64,000 bases of DNA, taken from a bacterium. Its GTDB lineage: Bacteria; Desulfobacterota; JAPLJL01. The position numbers and the translations under genes are program-made. A model generated the notes under the pieces. It did not search any database and was not told the DNA's origin. It saw only the letters and a program-made list of their open reading frames with translations. The stretch is from the NCBI GenBank assembly GCA_028713675.1, contig JAQTNV010000003.1, forward strand, positions 1 through 64,000. Reading direction: 5' to 3'. How positions within the stretch are numbered: position 1 is the first letter of the stretch; every line of letters begins with the position of its first letter. This document shows positions 45,924 through 54,700 of the stretch, one piece after another.

Positions 45924-46287
45924 GCAGACGGTTTTCGTTGATGGTCCAGATATCCAGGTCGGGGTCGATATCCAGGTTCCCGCTGACCCGGGCGGTAAAG
46001 GTAAACTGTTGCGCGCCCAGGACCACCCGGTTGGCGAAATAAGTCTTTCCGGTGGACATGAAACCGATGGAGTCGATATTATCGGTATAAATATCGTGCT
46101 CGGTATGAAAGACCTCCTCCAGGGTGCAGATGACGCCCAGCATGGTTTTGGCTTCCGTGGTTTTGGCTTTTTTGGTGAAAGTATTGTAGTTGGGAATGGC
46201 GATGGCGGCCAGGATCCCGATGATCGCGACTACGATCATCAATTCGATCAGGGTGAATCCGGACTCATTTTTGGTCCTGGTGATCAT
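45901..46287 (-). CDS. Second type IV pilin-like protein
   Basis: The 128-residue prepilin is cleaved after Gly10 ([20 protein letters not shown]), with the conserved Glu5. The mature N-terminus [18 protein letters not shown] and the end [19 protein letters not shown] resemble the major pilin's, so they probably belong to one pilus family, this one being shorter and lacking the extra cysteines except one. GGAGGGGG is a strong ribosome binding site. A sigma-70-type promoter lies upstream, unlike the sigma-54-type one of the major pilin. Confidence 0.92.
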   Translation of the reverse strand: MITRTKNESGFTLIELMIVVAIIGILAAIAIPNYNTFTKKAKTTEAKTMLGVICTLEEVFHTEHDIYTDNIDSIGFMSTGKTYFANRVVLGAQQFTFTARVSGNLDIDPDLDIWTINENRLLTHVQVD

Positions 46288-46336
46288 TGGCCCCCTCCAT
46301 CAGTTAATAAATGCTGCTTTACACTTATATTTAAAA

Positions 46337-46363
46337 GTTATAGGTATCATCAAGTCTTGTCAA
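46337..46363 (-). promoter_or_regulatory. Sigma-70-type promoter of the second pilin
   Basis: On the minus strand TTGACA (46358-46363) and TATAAC (46337-46342) are separated by 15 bases, about 50 bp before the start codon. The spacer is slightly short. Confidence 0.6.
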
Positions 46364-46536
46364 GATAAATGCGGTCGAGCGCGAATCGGCACGGGCGGAA
46401 ATTGTCGGCGTTTTATCATTGTGGGGGCCTGGGCTGGACCCGGGGCCGGGGAAGTCGAAGGGTTGATTTTTCCCGCTTTGATGATAAATTACCCAAATAT
46501 ATTCACAACAAATCCGATTAAATAAATGGTGATTTC

Positions 46537-47229
46537 ATGAATGGCAATCAGAACGTCCCGGAAGACAGTAAGTCCCGGGCCCAGGTTTTTTTCGAAAAAG
46601 CTTTAAGCGATCTGAAAAAAATGAATTATCCGCTGGCGGAGTTCTATATTCTGGCCGCGATCAAGGAGGACCCGGAAAACCAGGAATACGTGGGCAAGCT
46701 CCAGGAACTCCAGAAAATCCTGGCTCAGGAGAAAGAAGCGGCCAAGCAGGCTGGCGCCGGCGAGGTTCCCCCTGCAGATCTTCCCCCCGCGGATCTTCCC
46801 GCCCCGGCCAAGCAGCGGGCCATAAAAAAACCGGACCTGGAGGTGAAGAAAATTCCCAGGATTTTCGGCATCCCCGTGAAGCATATGAATCCCCGAATCG
46901 TCTACGTGATCCTGGGGGTATCCCTGGGGATCGCGGTGGCTTACTCGGTGTATGCCACCATGAATAAACAGGAAGCCCACGTGAATATCGGCGACATCAA
47001 GAACATTTACGGGATCGAACTGAAAAGCGCGAGCCTGGGCGAGGGGAAAATTCAGGGATTTGTCACCGAGAGCTGGAAGGCGATGCCCCGGGCAGAAAGG
47101 GAAGCAAAGGTCCAGCAGCTTTTCCTGGATTTTCATAAAAACCAGAGGGTCAAAACCCTGGTTTTCTGGGACGATAATTTTTCCGTGGCGGCAGAGGTTT
47201 CCGAATCCGGCGTGAACGTCTCTCCATAG
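46537..47229 (+). CDS. Single-pass membrane protein with helical N-terminus
   Basis: I do not recognise a family. The 230-residue protein has an N-terminal helical part (AQVFFEKALSDLKKMNYPLAEFY, TPR-like), a Pro/Ala-rich linker with a PPADLPPADLPAPA repeat, one membrane helix at about 125-145 (IVYVILGVSLGIAVAYSVYA) and a small C-terminal domain of about 85 residues. It lies 12 bp upstream of the prepilin peptidase gene and may serve the pilus system. Confidence 0.6.
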   Translation: MNGNQNVPEDSKSRAQVFFEKALSDLKKMNYPLAEFYILAAIKEDPENQEYVGKLQELQKILAQEKEAAKQAGAGEVPPADLPPADLPAPAKQRAIKKPDLEVKKIPRIFGIPVKHMNPRIVYVILGVSLGIAVAYSVYATMNKQEAHVNIGDIKNIYGIELKSASLGEGKIQGFVTESWKAMPRAEREAKVQQLFLDFHKNQRVKTLVFWDDNFSVAAEVSESGVNVSP

Positions 47230-47241
47230 GCACGTGGGGCC

Positions 47242-48009
47242 TTGGGACCGGTAATCGTATTTCTCTTCGGGCTGATTGTCGGGAGCTTCCTGAACGTCTG
47301 CATCCACCGGATCCCCCGTTCGGAATCCGTTCTTTTCCCTCCCTCGCATTGCCCCCGCTGTTCCCGCCGGATTACCTGGCGGGACAATATCCCGGTTCTG
47401 AGCTTTCTCCTCCTGGGGGGACGGTGCCGGGTCTGCCGGGAGAAGATCTCCCCCCGTTACCCCCTGGTCGAACTGCTCACGGCGTTTTTCTCCATCGGTA
47501 TTTTCCTGATTTCGTCCGGACCGGTTGAATACCTGGTCTATTTCATTTTCACCGCGGCCCTGATCGTGATCTCCTTCATCGACCTGCAGCACCGCATTGT
47601 TCCCAACGTGATCAGCATTCCGGGCATTCCCCTGGGTTTCCTGGCTTCTTTTTTCCTGCCCCGGATCACCTGGGTGGATTCCCTCCTGGGGATTCTGCTC
47701 GGAGGCGGGATCATCTACCTGGTGATCGCGGTTTACTACCTTTTCACCCGGAGGGAGGGGATGGGGGCCGGAGATCTCAAGCTCCTGGCCATGATCGGGG
47801 CTTTCCTGGGCTGGAAAGGGGCGGCTTTCTCCCTGGTGTCCGGCGCCCTGGCGGGCTCGATCCTGGGACTCGCCCTCATTCTGGTCAAAGGCTGGACCCG
47901 GCGGGACCAGATTCCCTTCGGACCTTTTCTCTCCCTGGGGGCGGCCGGATTCCTTCTCGGCGGGGCCCGGCTGGTCGACTGGTACCTCTCAATTTTACGG
48001 CCGGTGTAA
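47242..48009 (+). CDS. pilD: Prepilin peptidase / N-methyltransferase
   Basis: This membrane aspartyl protease cleaves the leader of type IV prepilins and methylates the new N-terminus. The methyltransferase region has both zinc CxxC pairs (Cys37/Cys40 and Cys62/Cys65). The two catalytic aspartates are Asp114 (VISFIDLQHRIVPN) and Asp178 (GMGAGDLKL). Its 255 residues with about eight helices are normal. It starts with TTG. It can process all six pilin-like substrates in this window. Confidence 0.95.
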   Translation: MGPVIVFLFGLIVGSFLNVCIHRIPRSESVLFPPSHCPRCSRRITWRDNIPVLSFLLLGGRCRVCREKISPRYPLVELLTAFFSIGIFLISSGPVEYLVYFIFTAALIVISFIDLQHRIVPNVISIPGIPLGFLASFFLPRITWVDSLLGILLGGGIIYLVIAVYYLFTRREGMGAGDLKLLAMIGAFLGWKGAAFSLVSGALAGSILGLALILVKGWTRRDQIPFGPFLSLGAAGFLLGGARLVDWYLSILRPV

Positions 48010-48080
48010 AATTGAAATTACAAATCCTAAATTCAAATGACTGAAAAAATTTTAAAATCAAAAGCTGTTTTGGACTTTCA

Positions 48081-48162
48081 TTCGTCAATCGTTTTATCCC
48101 GAGTTATTTCGAGGGACATTCGTCAATCGTCAATTAACTATCAGTCATCAGCCTCCCGGCGT
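48081..48162. repeat. CATTCGTCAATCGT word repeat
   Basis: ATTCGTCAATCGT occurs twice (about 48079 and 48118) and is followed by CAATTAACTATCAGTCATCAG drift. It separates pilD from the sensor kinase gene. Confidence 0.7.
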
Positions 48163-48188
48163 GCTGGCTTCCCAGCAAACTTAAGATA

Positions 48189-49721
48189 ATGAAACCCCTG
48201 AAACTCAAGCTGGCCACCGAAGTCATTATCAACATCACCTTCCTGATGGTGGTGGCGGTTTCACTGATCGGACTCGTGGTTTTCAAAATCGTGGAGCAGT
48301 CCATCATCCTCGAACGCTACCAAGCCGGGAAGGCCCAGGCCCTGACCCTTTCCCGGCTGGCGGCTCCCATCTGGAAGGACGGGGCGAAGCCGGAACTCGA
48401 GCGCATCGCCGGGCTCTTCCTGGCCCCGGCCCCGGGAGAGGCCACCCGGGGGTTGGAGCGGGGGAACGGGGCGGAGCGGGTGATCCTGGTGGATATGAAC
48501 CTGGAACCGGCCGCGATCGTCGGGATAAACGACCGGGCTCCCATCCGCGAAATCGAGCGCTCCCTGATTTTATCGGCGCTGAGTTCCCGGACCACCTTGC
48601 TGGACCTGCGCGGAGGAACGGCGCCGGGTTACCTGGCCCGCATGTTTCTGACGCCTCCCGGACCGTTGCGGGTGGCGGCCCCCGTGATCTCCGGCGACCA
48701 GGTCCTGGGGGGAGTGCTTTTGAGCTTCCCGCTCCAGGGGCTCCGGGCTTCAATCATTCGCTCGCAGCGGATCATTCTTTTCTACCTGCTCCTGGATATC
48801 GTGCTGATGCTGGGGCTGGGTATTTTCTTGGTCAATCGCCTGGCGGTCCGGCCCATCCGGAACCTGGCCCAGGTTACCGAGCGGGTCGCGGAGGGCGACC
48901 TCTCCGCCCGGGTCAAGGTCGTCGGCACGAATGAGATCGGCACCCTGGCGGTTTCCTTCAACCGGATGGTGGACAGGATCAGGGAGGCCCAGGAGCGGCT
49001 GCTGGCTTCTCAGCAGCAGATGGTGCAATCGGAAAAACTGGCCTCGGTGGGCCGGATGGCGGCGGGACTGGCCCATGAGCTCGGCAATCCCCTGAGCGCG
49101 CTGCTGGGATACGCTGACATTCTCCTGAAAAGCCAGGAACTGGGCCCGGAGGAACGGGATCTGGTTTCGCGCCTCCGCAACGAGGGGCTGCGGATCGACC
49201 GGACCATCCGGGGCATGCTGGAATTCGCGCGGCCGGCCGCGATTGAGCTGAAAGAAATCAATGTCAACGAAGCGCTGTCCCACACCGTGGATCTGGTGCG
49301 GGGGAGAAAATTGGCCCGCGAGATTGATTTCCAGGTTTCCCCGGACCCGGGCGAACCCCGGGCGGAGGGTGATCCCAACCGCCTGGAACAGGTCCTGGTG
49401 AACCTGATTCTGAACGCGGTGGACGCCATCGGCGAAAAAGGCATCCCCGGATGCATCAGGATCGAGACCAGGGCGGCGGACGGAAAGGCGGAGATTTCGG
49501 TTTCCGATAACGGGGTCGGGATCGGTCCGGGCGACCTGAACAAGATTTTCGATCCATTTTTCACCACCAAGGCCCAGGACAAGGGCACGGGGCTGGGGTT
49601 GACGGTCAGTCTCCAGCTGATCCGGTCCATGGGTGGAAATATCCGGGTGGAGAGCATCCCGGGCGAGGGTTCGGTTTTCACCATTTCATTGCCTTCCCTA
49701 TTAAATAATAAAATATTGTAG
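48189..49721 (+). CDS. Membrane sensor histidine kinase
   Basis: The 510-residue kinase has a membrane helix at about 14-36, an extracytoplasmic domain of about 160 residues, a second helix near 200, a HAMP domain (about 217-270, ending in the region VKVVGTNEIGTLAVSFNRM), a phospho-acceptor His296 in GLAHELGNPLSAL and an ATPase domain with NLILNAVDAI, DNGVGIGPGD and GTGLGLTVS. It resembles the NtrB/AtoS type that pairs with sigma-54 activators. The partner regulator is 336 bp downstream. Confidence 0.93.
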   Translation: MKPLKLKLATEVIINITFLMVVAVSLIGLVVFKIVEQSIILERYQAGKAQALTLSRLAAPIWKDGAKPELERIAGLFLAPAPGEATRGLERGNGAERVILVDMNLEPAAIVGINDRAPIREIERSLILSALSSRTTLLDLRGGTAPGYLARMFLTPPGPLRVAAPVISGDQVLGGVLLSFPLQGLRASIIRSQRIILFYLLLDIVLMLGLGIFLVNRLAVRPIRNLAQVTERVAEGDLSARVKVVGTNEIGTLAVSFNRMVDRIREAQERLLASQQQMVQSEKLASVGRMAAGLAHELGNPLSALLGYADILLKSQELGPEERDLVSRLRNEGLRIDRTIRGMLEFARPAAIELKEINVNEALSHTVDLVRGRKLAREIDFQVSPDPGEPRAEGDPNRLEQVLVNLILNAVDAIGEKGIPGCIRIETRAADGKAEISVSDNGVGIGPGDLNKIFDPFFTTKAQDKGTGLGLTVSLQLIRSMGGNIRVESIPGEGSVFTISLPSLLNNKIL

Positions 49722-49805
49722 TTCACCGATTTGATTATCCCGTCACTGACGGGATCGGCTGGTTTTAATATATCGGGCAACTACAAAAATATTATTTTTA
49801 TTGCC

Positions 49806-49895
49806 AATCCCCCTCTGTCCCCCTTTTTATAAAGGGGGAAAATATTTAAATATTTTTATGGCCCCTCTTTGTAAAAAGAGGGGGAGGGGAGATTT
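49806..49895. repeat. Double GC-rich fold-back (CCCCCTTT...AAAGGGGG family)
   Basis: Two hairpins, CCCCCTTTTTATAAAGGGGG and CCCCTCTTTGTAAAAAGAGGGG, are nested between outer AATCCCC and GGGGAGATT arms with an AT-rich centre. It is related to the fold-backs at 17.44, 43.14 and 58.41 kb. Confidence 0.8.
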
Positions 49896-49974
49896 TCAGG
49901 AGTAGATTCCTCCTGGTACATAGTTTGTAAATCTCCATATTTTTCCCAATAAAGTAAGTTGTAATAGTGAAAAT

Positions 49975-50005
49975 ATTTCCCCATTTGGGAAATGTTTGCT
50001 ATAAT
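49975..50005 (+). promoter_or_regulatory. Extended -10 promoter with inverted repeat, upstream of the regulator
   Basis: TGCTATAAT (49998-50005 covers the TG to the last T) is a consensus extended -10. A 7-bp inverted repeat ATTTCCC/GGGAAAT immediately upstream covers the -35 area and could be an operator. GGAGATTCC follows before the ATG. Confidence 0.6.
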
Positions 50006-50057
50006 TACACAAAGTTAAAAAATATAACCAAGGAGATTCCAGAAAACGGAAGGAAAA

Positions 50058-51518
50058 ATGGTTAAGAAGAAAAAAGTCCTGATTATTGATGACGAAGAAT
50101 CATTATTGAACATGCTTTCCGTCCTGCTCCGGAAGGAGGGCTACGAGGTTTCCATCTCCGAAAACGGGGAGAAGGCCCTCAAGGCGCTTGAGGGCGGCGA
50201 CTACCAGGCGGTCGTCTGCGATATCCGGATGCCGGGAATGGACGGCCTGGAGATTCTGAAACGGGCCAAAGCCAAGGGGGTCAAGACTCCCTTCATCATG
50301 ATGTCCGCCTACGGCACGGTGGAAACCGCCCTCGAGGCGATGCGGATGGGCGCCTACGATTTTTTAAACAAGCCGTTCCAGACCGAGGAGATCCTGCTCC
50401 GGCTGAAGATGGCGGAGGAGCGAGAAAACCTGCGGAAGGAAAACCAGATTTTGAGCCAGGTGGTCCGGAGCGAAAGCAGCCTCAAGAATTTCGTGGCCAA
50501 GAACCGGGAAATGATCAAGATCCTGGACGTGATCAGGAAAGTGGCCGACTACAAATCCACGGTTCTGATTACCGGGGAAAGCGGAACGGGAAAAGATCTC
50601 CTGGCCCGGATAATTCATTTCAACAGCTCCCGGGAAAAAATGCCTTTTATCCCCGTGAACTGCGGGGCGATCCCCGAAAACCTGCTCGAGAGCGAACTGT
50701 TCGGATACCAGAAAGGCTCCTTTACCGGGGCTTTCAGCGACCACGTCGGGCTCTTCGAGGCCGCGGACGGCGGGACGATCTTCCTGGATGAAATCGGTGA
50801 GCTTCCCCTGAATCTCCAGGTAAAACTCCTCCGGATTCTCCAGGACGGGGAGGTTTACCGGGTGGGGGACACCAAGCCGATCAAGGTGGAGGTCCGGGTG
50901 ATCGCGGCCACCGCCAGGGATCTCGAGGCCGAGGTCCGGGCCGGCCGGTTCCGCGAGGACCTTTTCTACCGGTTGAATGTGGTCCGGATCGATGTTCCCC
51001 CCCTGCGCGAGCGGAAGGAAGACGTCCCGTTCCTGGTGGATTTTCTGATCGAAAAATTCAACCGGAAACTGGGGAAGAAGGTCAAAAGCCTGACCCCGGC
51101 GGCCTACAAGCTGGTCCAGGAGAATGAGTGGAAGGGAAACGTCCGGGAACTCGAGAACGTGCTGGAACGGGCGATGATCATGGCGGACGGCGACCGGATC
51201 GACGTGAAAGAAATCCAGGACCTGACGGTCCGGGCGGCGCGGCCGGTCAAGCCCCCGGCGAAAAACTCCGAAGCTGTGCCTCCCGGCCAGGGGATGCCGC
51301 CCGAAATCAATTCCGATGGCAACGGATTTCTCCAGGCGATGGTGGAGATCCTGAAGAACGGCGACATCTCCATTCCCCACCTGGAGACGGAACTCGAAAA
51401 AGGCCTGATCCAGATCGCGCTGAAACAGGCGGGCTGGAACCGCTCCCGGGCCGCTGATCTTCTGGGGATCAGCCGCCGGGCGCTTTTCTATAAGGTGAAG
51501 CAATACGACTTGGAGTAA
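50058..51518 (+). CDS. NtrC-family sigma-54-dependent response regulator
   Basis: The 486-residue activator has a receiver domain with phospho-acceptor Asp55 (VVCDIRMPGMDG), an AAA+ domain with Walker A GESGTGKD (174-181), the sigma-54-contacting loop GSFTGA (220-225, a variant of GAFTGA), Walker B GGTIFLDEIGELP and a C-terminal Fis-type HTH ending ADLLGISRRALFYKVKQYDL. It pairs with the upstream kinase and is a good candidate for the three sigma-54-type promoters at 20.8, 51.7 and 60.3 kb, as PilR is for pilin genes (inference). Confidence 0.95.
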   Translation: MVKKKKVLIIDDEESLLNMLSVLLRKEGYEVSISENGEKALKALEGGDYQAVVCDIRMPGMDGLEILKRAKAKGVKTPFIMMSAYGTVETALEAMRMGAYDFLNKPFQTEEILLRLKMAEERENLRKENQILSQVVRSESSLKNFVAKNREMIKILDVIRKVADYKSTVLITGESGTGKDLLARIIHFNSSREKMPFIPVNCGAIPENLLESELFGYQKGSFTGAFSDHVGLFEAADGGTIFLDEIGELPLNLQVKLLRILQDGEVYRVGDTKPIKVEVRVIAATARDLEAEVRAGRFREDLFYRLNVVRIDVPPLRERKEDVPFLVDFLIEKFNRKLGKKVKSLTPAAYKLVQENEWKGNVRELENVLERAMIMADGDRIDVKEIQDLTVRAARPVKPPAKNSEAVPPGQGMPPEINSDGNGFLQAMVEILKNGDISIPHLETELEKGLIQIALKQAGWNRSRAADLLGISRRALFYKVKQYDLE

Positions 51519-51521
51519 AAA

Positions 51522-51562
51522 CAGGTAGCAAGTAGCCGATGACCGGTCGCAGGTAACAGAAA
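51522..51562. repeat. GGTAGCAAGTAGCC word repeat
   Basis: A short array of GTAGCAAGTAGC and CAGGTAACAG words starts right at the regulator's stop codon. The 13-bp string ATTTCCCAAATGG follows at 51576-51588; it is the inverse of 49981-49993. Confidence 0.75.
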
Positions 51563-51698
51563 AAAATGCGGAAAAATTTCCCAAATGGGTCAGCAAATGC
51601 GGATCCAGGCATTATTTTCCTCGGATAAATAATTATTTTGTGGAAAATTAGCAAAGGAAATCAAATGGTTAATGATTTCAACGATTATGGGTAAAGAA

Positions 51699-51714
51699 GG
51701 GAATGATCCTTGCA
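51699..51714 (+). promoter_or_regulatory. Sigma-54-type promoter of the giant surface protein
   Basis: GGGAATGATCCTTGCA has GG and GC elements ten bases apart and shares GGAATNA...TTGC with the pilin promoters. Transcription would start near 51725, 26 bases before the ATG. Confidence 0.65.
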
Positions 51715-51750
51715 CCGGTTATAATATGAGAAGGGAAGCAGTAACCGTTT

Positions 51751-54700
51751 ATGAATAGAAAAATTATATTGCTTCTGGTTTCCTCCATCCTGTTTTTAAC
51801 TTCATTTTTATATCTGGCCCGCTTTTTAACCGCCGGGGTTCCCGCCGGGATCCAGGAATATTACGTCCTGGGGCGGGAGGATCATATCTACAATATGATG
51901 ACCACAGTTCGCGGCAATCCTGGTAATTATAATTTTGACCCTCCGATGAGGTCGATTGTAACCCTGACGGCCACCCTGAATTCTCAAAAAATTTTATATG
52001 ACCAGTGGGAAGACGGTTACGAGACCGATATCTTCCATCCCGCGCAGGCTTCCACCTTGGCTTATCTTTGTAACCGGGGTCAGGTCATTTCCTTTAAAAG
52101 CGATGGTTCCGGTTCCGCCAGCATTGCCACTGCCTGCACCCACCTTCAAGGTACTGTTATCGCCAATGAAATGGTACCGGCCCCTACCCGGGGAACCAGT
52201 ACCCGCTTTGATGGTGGAGACCGGATTGTAAGTATTGGCGGGCCGGTGAGCCTGGTCCATGTTAACTGGCCCAGCGACACTTCGATAATCGGTGAGGCGT
52301 GGTCTATCTTTTCCCGGACGGCCCTGGGCACAGGAACATTTTTTACCATTCCTGTCGGGGTGGATCTTTATACCAAACTCGACGGCAACAATCACACCGG
52401 GGCCAACGGGGTTTATGCTCCTTTTCATTATGTTTGGCTTGAGGTCCAGTCTTTTGAGAACAATAACACGGTCCAGGTAAACAACGGGACCTCGACGGTC
52501 TCCTTCACCCTCAACCAGGGGGAGACCTTCTCCAGCCAGGGCTACATCAACTCGACTTCAATCCCGGCTGACGCCATTACCGTTTATTCCCGGACCAAGG
52601 TTCAGAGCAGCAAGACGGTCCAGATCCTGATTTACACGCTTGCCGGGAGCGCGGGCGATTGTTGTCAGGACCGGGCTTTCAGCGTAATCCCCGATAAAGT
52701 CTGGGGAAATGATTACATTATTCCGGTAAACAGCCATAACAGCTCTCCCACGCAGGTTTATATAGTGAATCCCAATAATTACGGGATAACTGTTACCGCT
52801 TATGATCGTGATCATGACGGGACCCTGCTTCATCCGGCAGTGAGTTTTCCGATTGCGGCGACAGGGGTGGTGGCATATGAGGACCCGGCGGCGGTTGGAG
52901 CCCTGATTCCCCAAACCTCGGGGGCGCGTTTAACCTCGGCCGACAAATTATGGATCGTGACGGCGATGGATTACGATGCGACCACCTACGATTGGGGTTT
53001 TTCCCTCATCCCGACCAAGTTTTTAAAATCGGAATATTTTATTTCCTGGGCCCCGGGCTCCGGAGATGATTCCCTGCCCGTCGGTCCTGACAATAATGGA
53101 TCCTGTATCTGGGCCTCCCCGGTTGCCAACAATACGAATTTTTATATTGATCTGGACGGGGATGGAAGTTTCCGCCGCCGGGCCAATGTATATCTCAATA
53201 ACAACGCCACTTTGATAAAATGCGGCACGTATGCTCTTCCCTGCACCGCGAGTGTGCTGGATGTCCTTCGTGTCTATGATTCCGATCTTGATATCAGCGG
53301 CGCTTATATCGAAGCCACCAATAATTTTGCCGCCGCTTACGGGGAGGATGCTTATCTGGCTGGCATCGGTAATCCCTATCTGGATCTCGGATACACTGTT
53401 TTCCCCCTGGCACAGGATTGGCTGGAACCCACGCTTGCGATTACCAAGTCCGCGGATGCCTACACCATCGGCTCGGCGGGCGGGACGGTGAGGTTTACCC
53501 TCCAGGTTGACGCATATGCCGCCTCGGTTACGGGGGTAGATGTCTATGATGTAATCCCCGCCGGGGTGAATTATGTTCCCGGAAGCACCGTGATCACCTA
53601 TCCCAGCGGAGCCAAGAGCTACAACGACCCGGTGATTTCGGGAGGGACCAGGCTTTTCTGGGATTTAAACTGGGCTTTGAATGAATATCAGTATTTAACG
53701 GTCAGTTTCCAGGCCAATTTCCCGGCCGGGCTCGCGATCGGCAACTACCAGGATACCTGCCGCGCCGAGGGCTGGTATCAATCCCTGCTTTTAATCCCGA
53801 CGGATGATCTTTCGATTTTCAAGGGCGGGGTCTACCTGACCAAATCCTCCGACAAAACCCGGGCCAGCAAGGGGGAAAACATCGTTTACACCCTGACCGC
53901 CACTTATTCGACCGCGGTCACCAACGCCACGGTAACAGACGTCCTTCCCGATGGGGTCGATTGGGTGTCGGGCGGAAATTATGATCTGCCTTCCCGGACG
54001 GTAACCTGGGGGCCGTATGACCATATTAAGGGGTCGGAGCAATTTTCCTTCACCGTGCGGGTTGGTGAGCTTGTCGACGGGACGGTTATTTCCAACCAGG
54101 CCCGATACAGCTCCGATCAGGTTCCCGATGGTTTTTACAGCAACCCGGCGACCACCTGGGCGATTGAGCCGATCCTGGGCATTGCGAAAAGCATGTCCCC
54201 GGCCGCGGTCTGCCCGGGCATGCCGGAGCAGGTAACCGTTACCGCCAATCTGTATTTATCCAATTCCGGAAAGCGGACCGCCACCCAGGCCGAGATTTAC
54301 GATCAGATTCCTGAATACACCCGGTACCTGACCGGTACCATAGTCTCAGGCGCGACGGCCCTGACCGACGCCAAGGATGGGGACGGGGGTGAGTATCGCT
54401 ACTACTCGGCCTCCAATACCGGGGTTGTATTCGTCAACGGGCTGACCCTGCCTCCCGGGGGATCGGCGGCAATCAGTTTCAAAGTCCAGATCAAATCCAC
54501 GGCCTCCGGGCTGGTGAGCAACGTCGCCTCGTTTAAAAGCCGGGAATTGTCCTGGGATTCCTCCAACCTGGCATCATTTAATGTCACCAATGCCGATACC
54601 GACAGCGATGGGCGGAAGGATTGTTTTGATAATTGCATTAATATTTCCAATTCACCCTGGACGGATACGGACGGTGACGGGGCGGGCGACGCCTGCGACA

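Larger units (their letters stand above)
49722..50057. other. Kinase-regulator intergenic region
   Basis: No gene. It holds a perfect 9-bp palindromic hairpin ATCCCGTCA..TGACGGGAT (49737-49755) after the kinase stop, a GC-rich double fold-back (49806-49895) of the CCCCCTTT/AAAGGGGG family, and a promoter region with ATTTCCC-CATTT-GGGAAAT (49975-49993) just upstream of an extended -10 box. Confidence 0.75.

Noticed and set aside
49983-49999. TTGGGAAATGTTTGCT as a sigma-54 promoter of the regulator gene
   Set aside because: GG to GC spacing is off by one, and the same place has a consensus extended -10 box.
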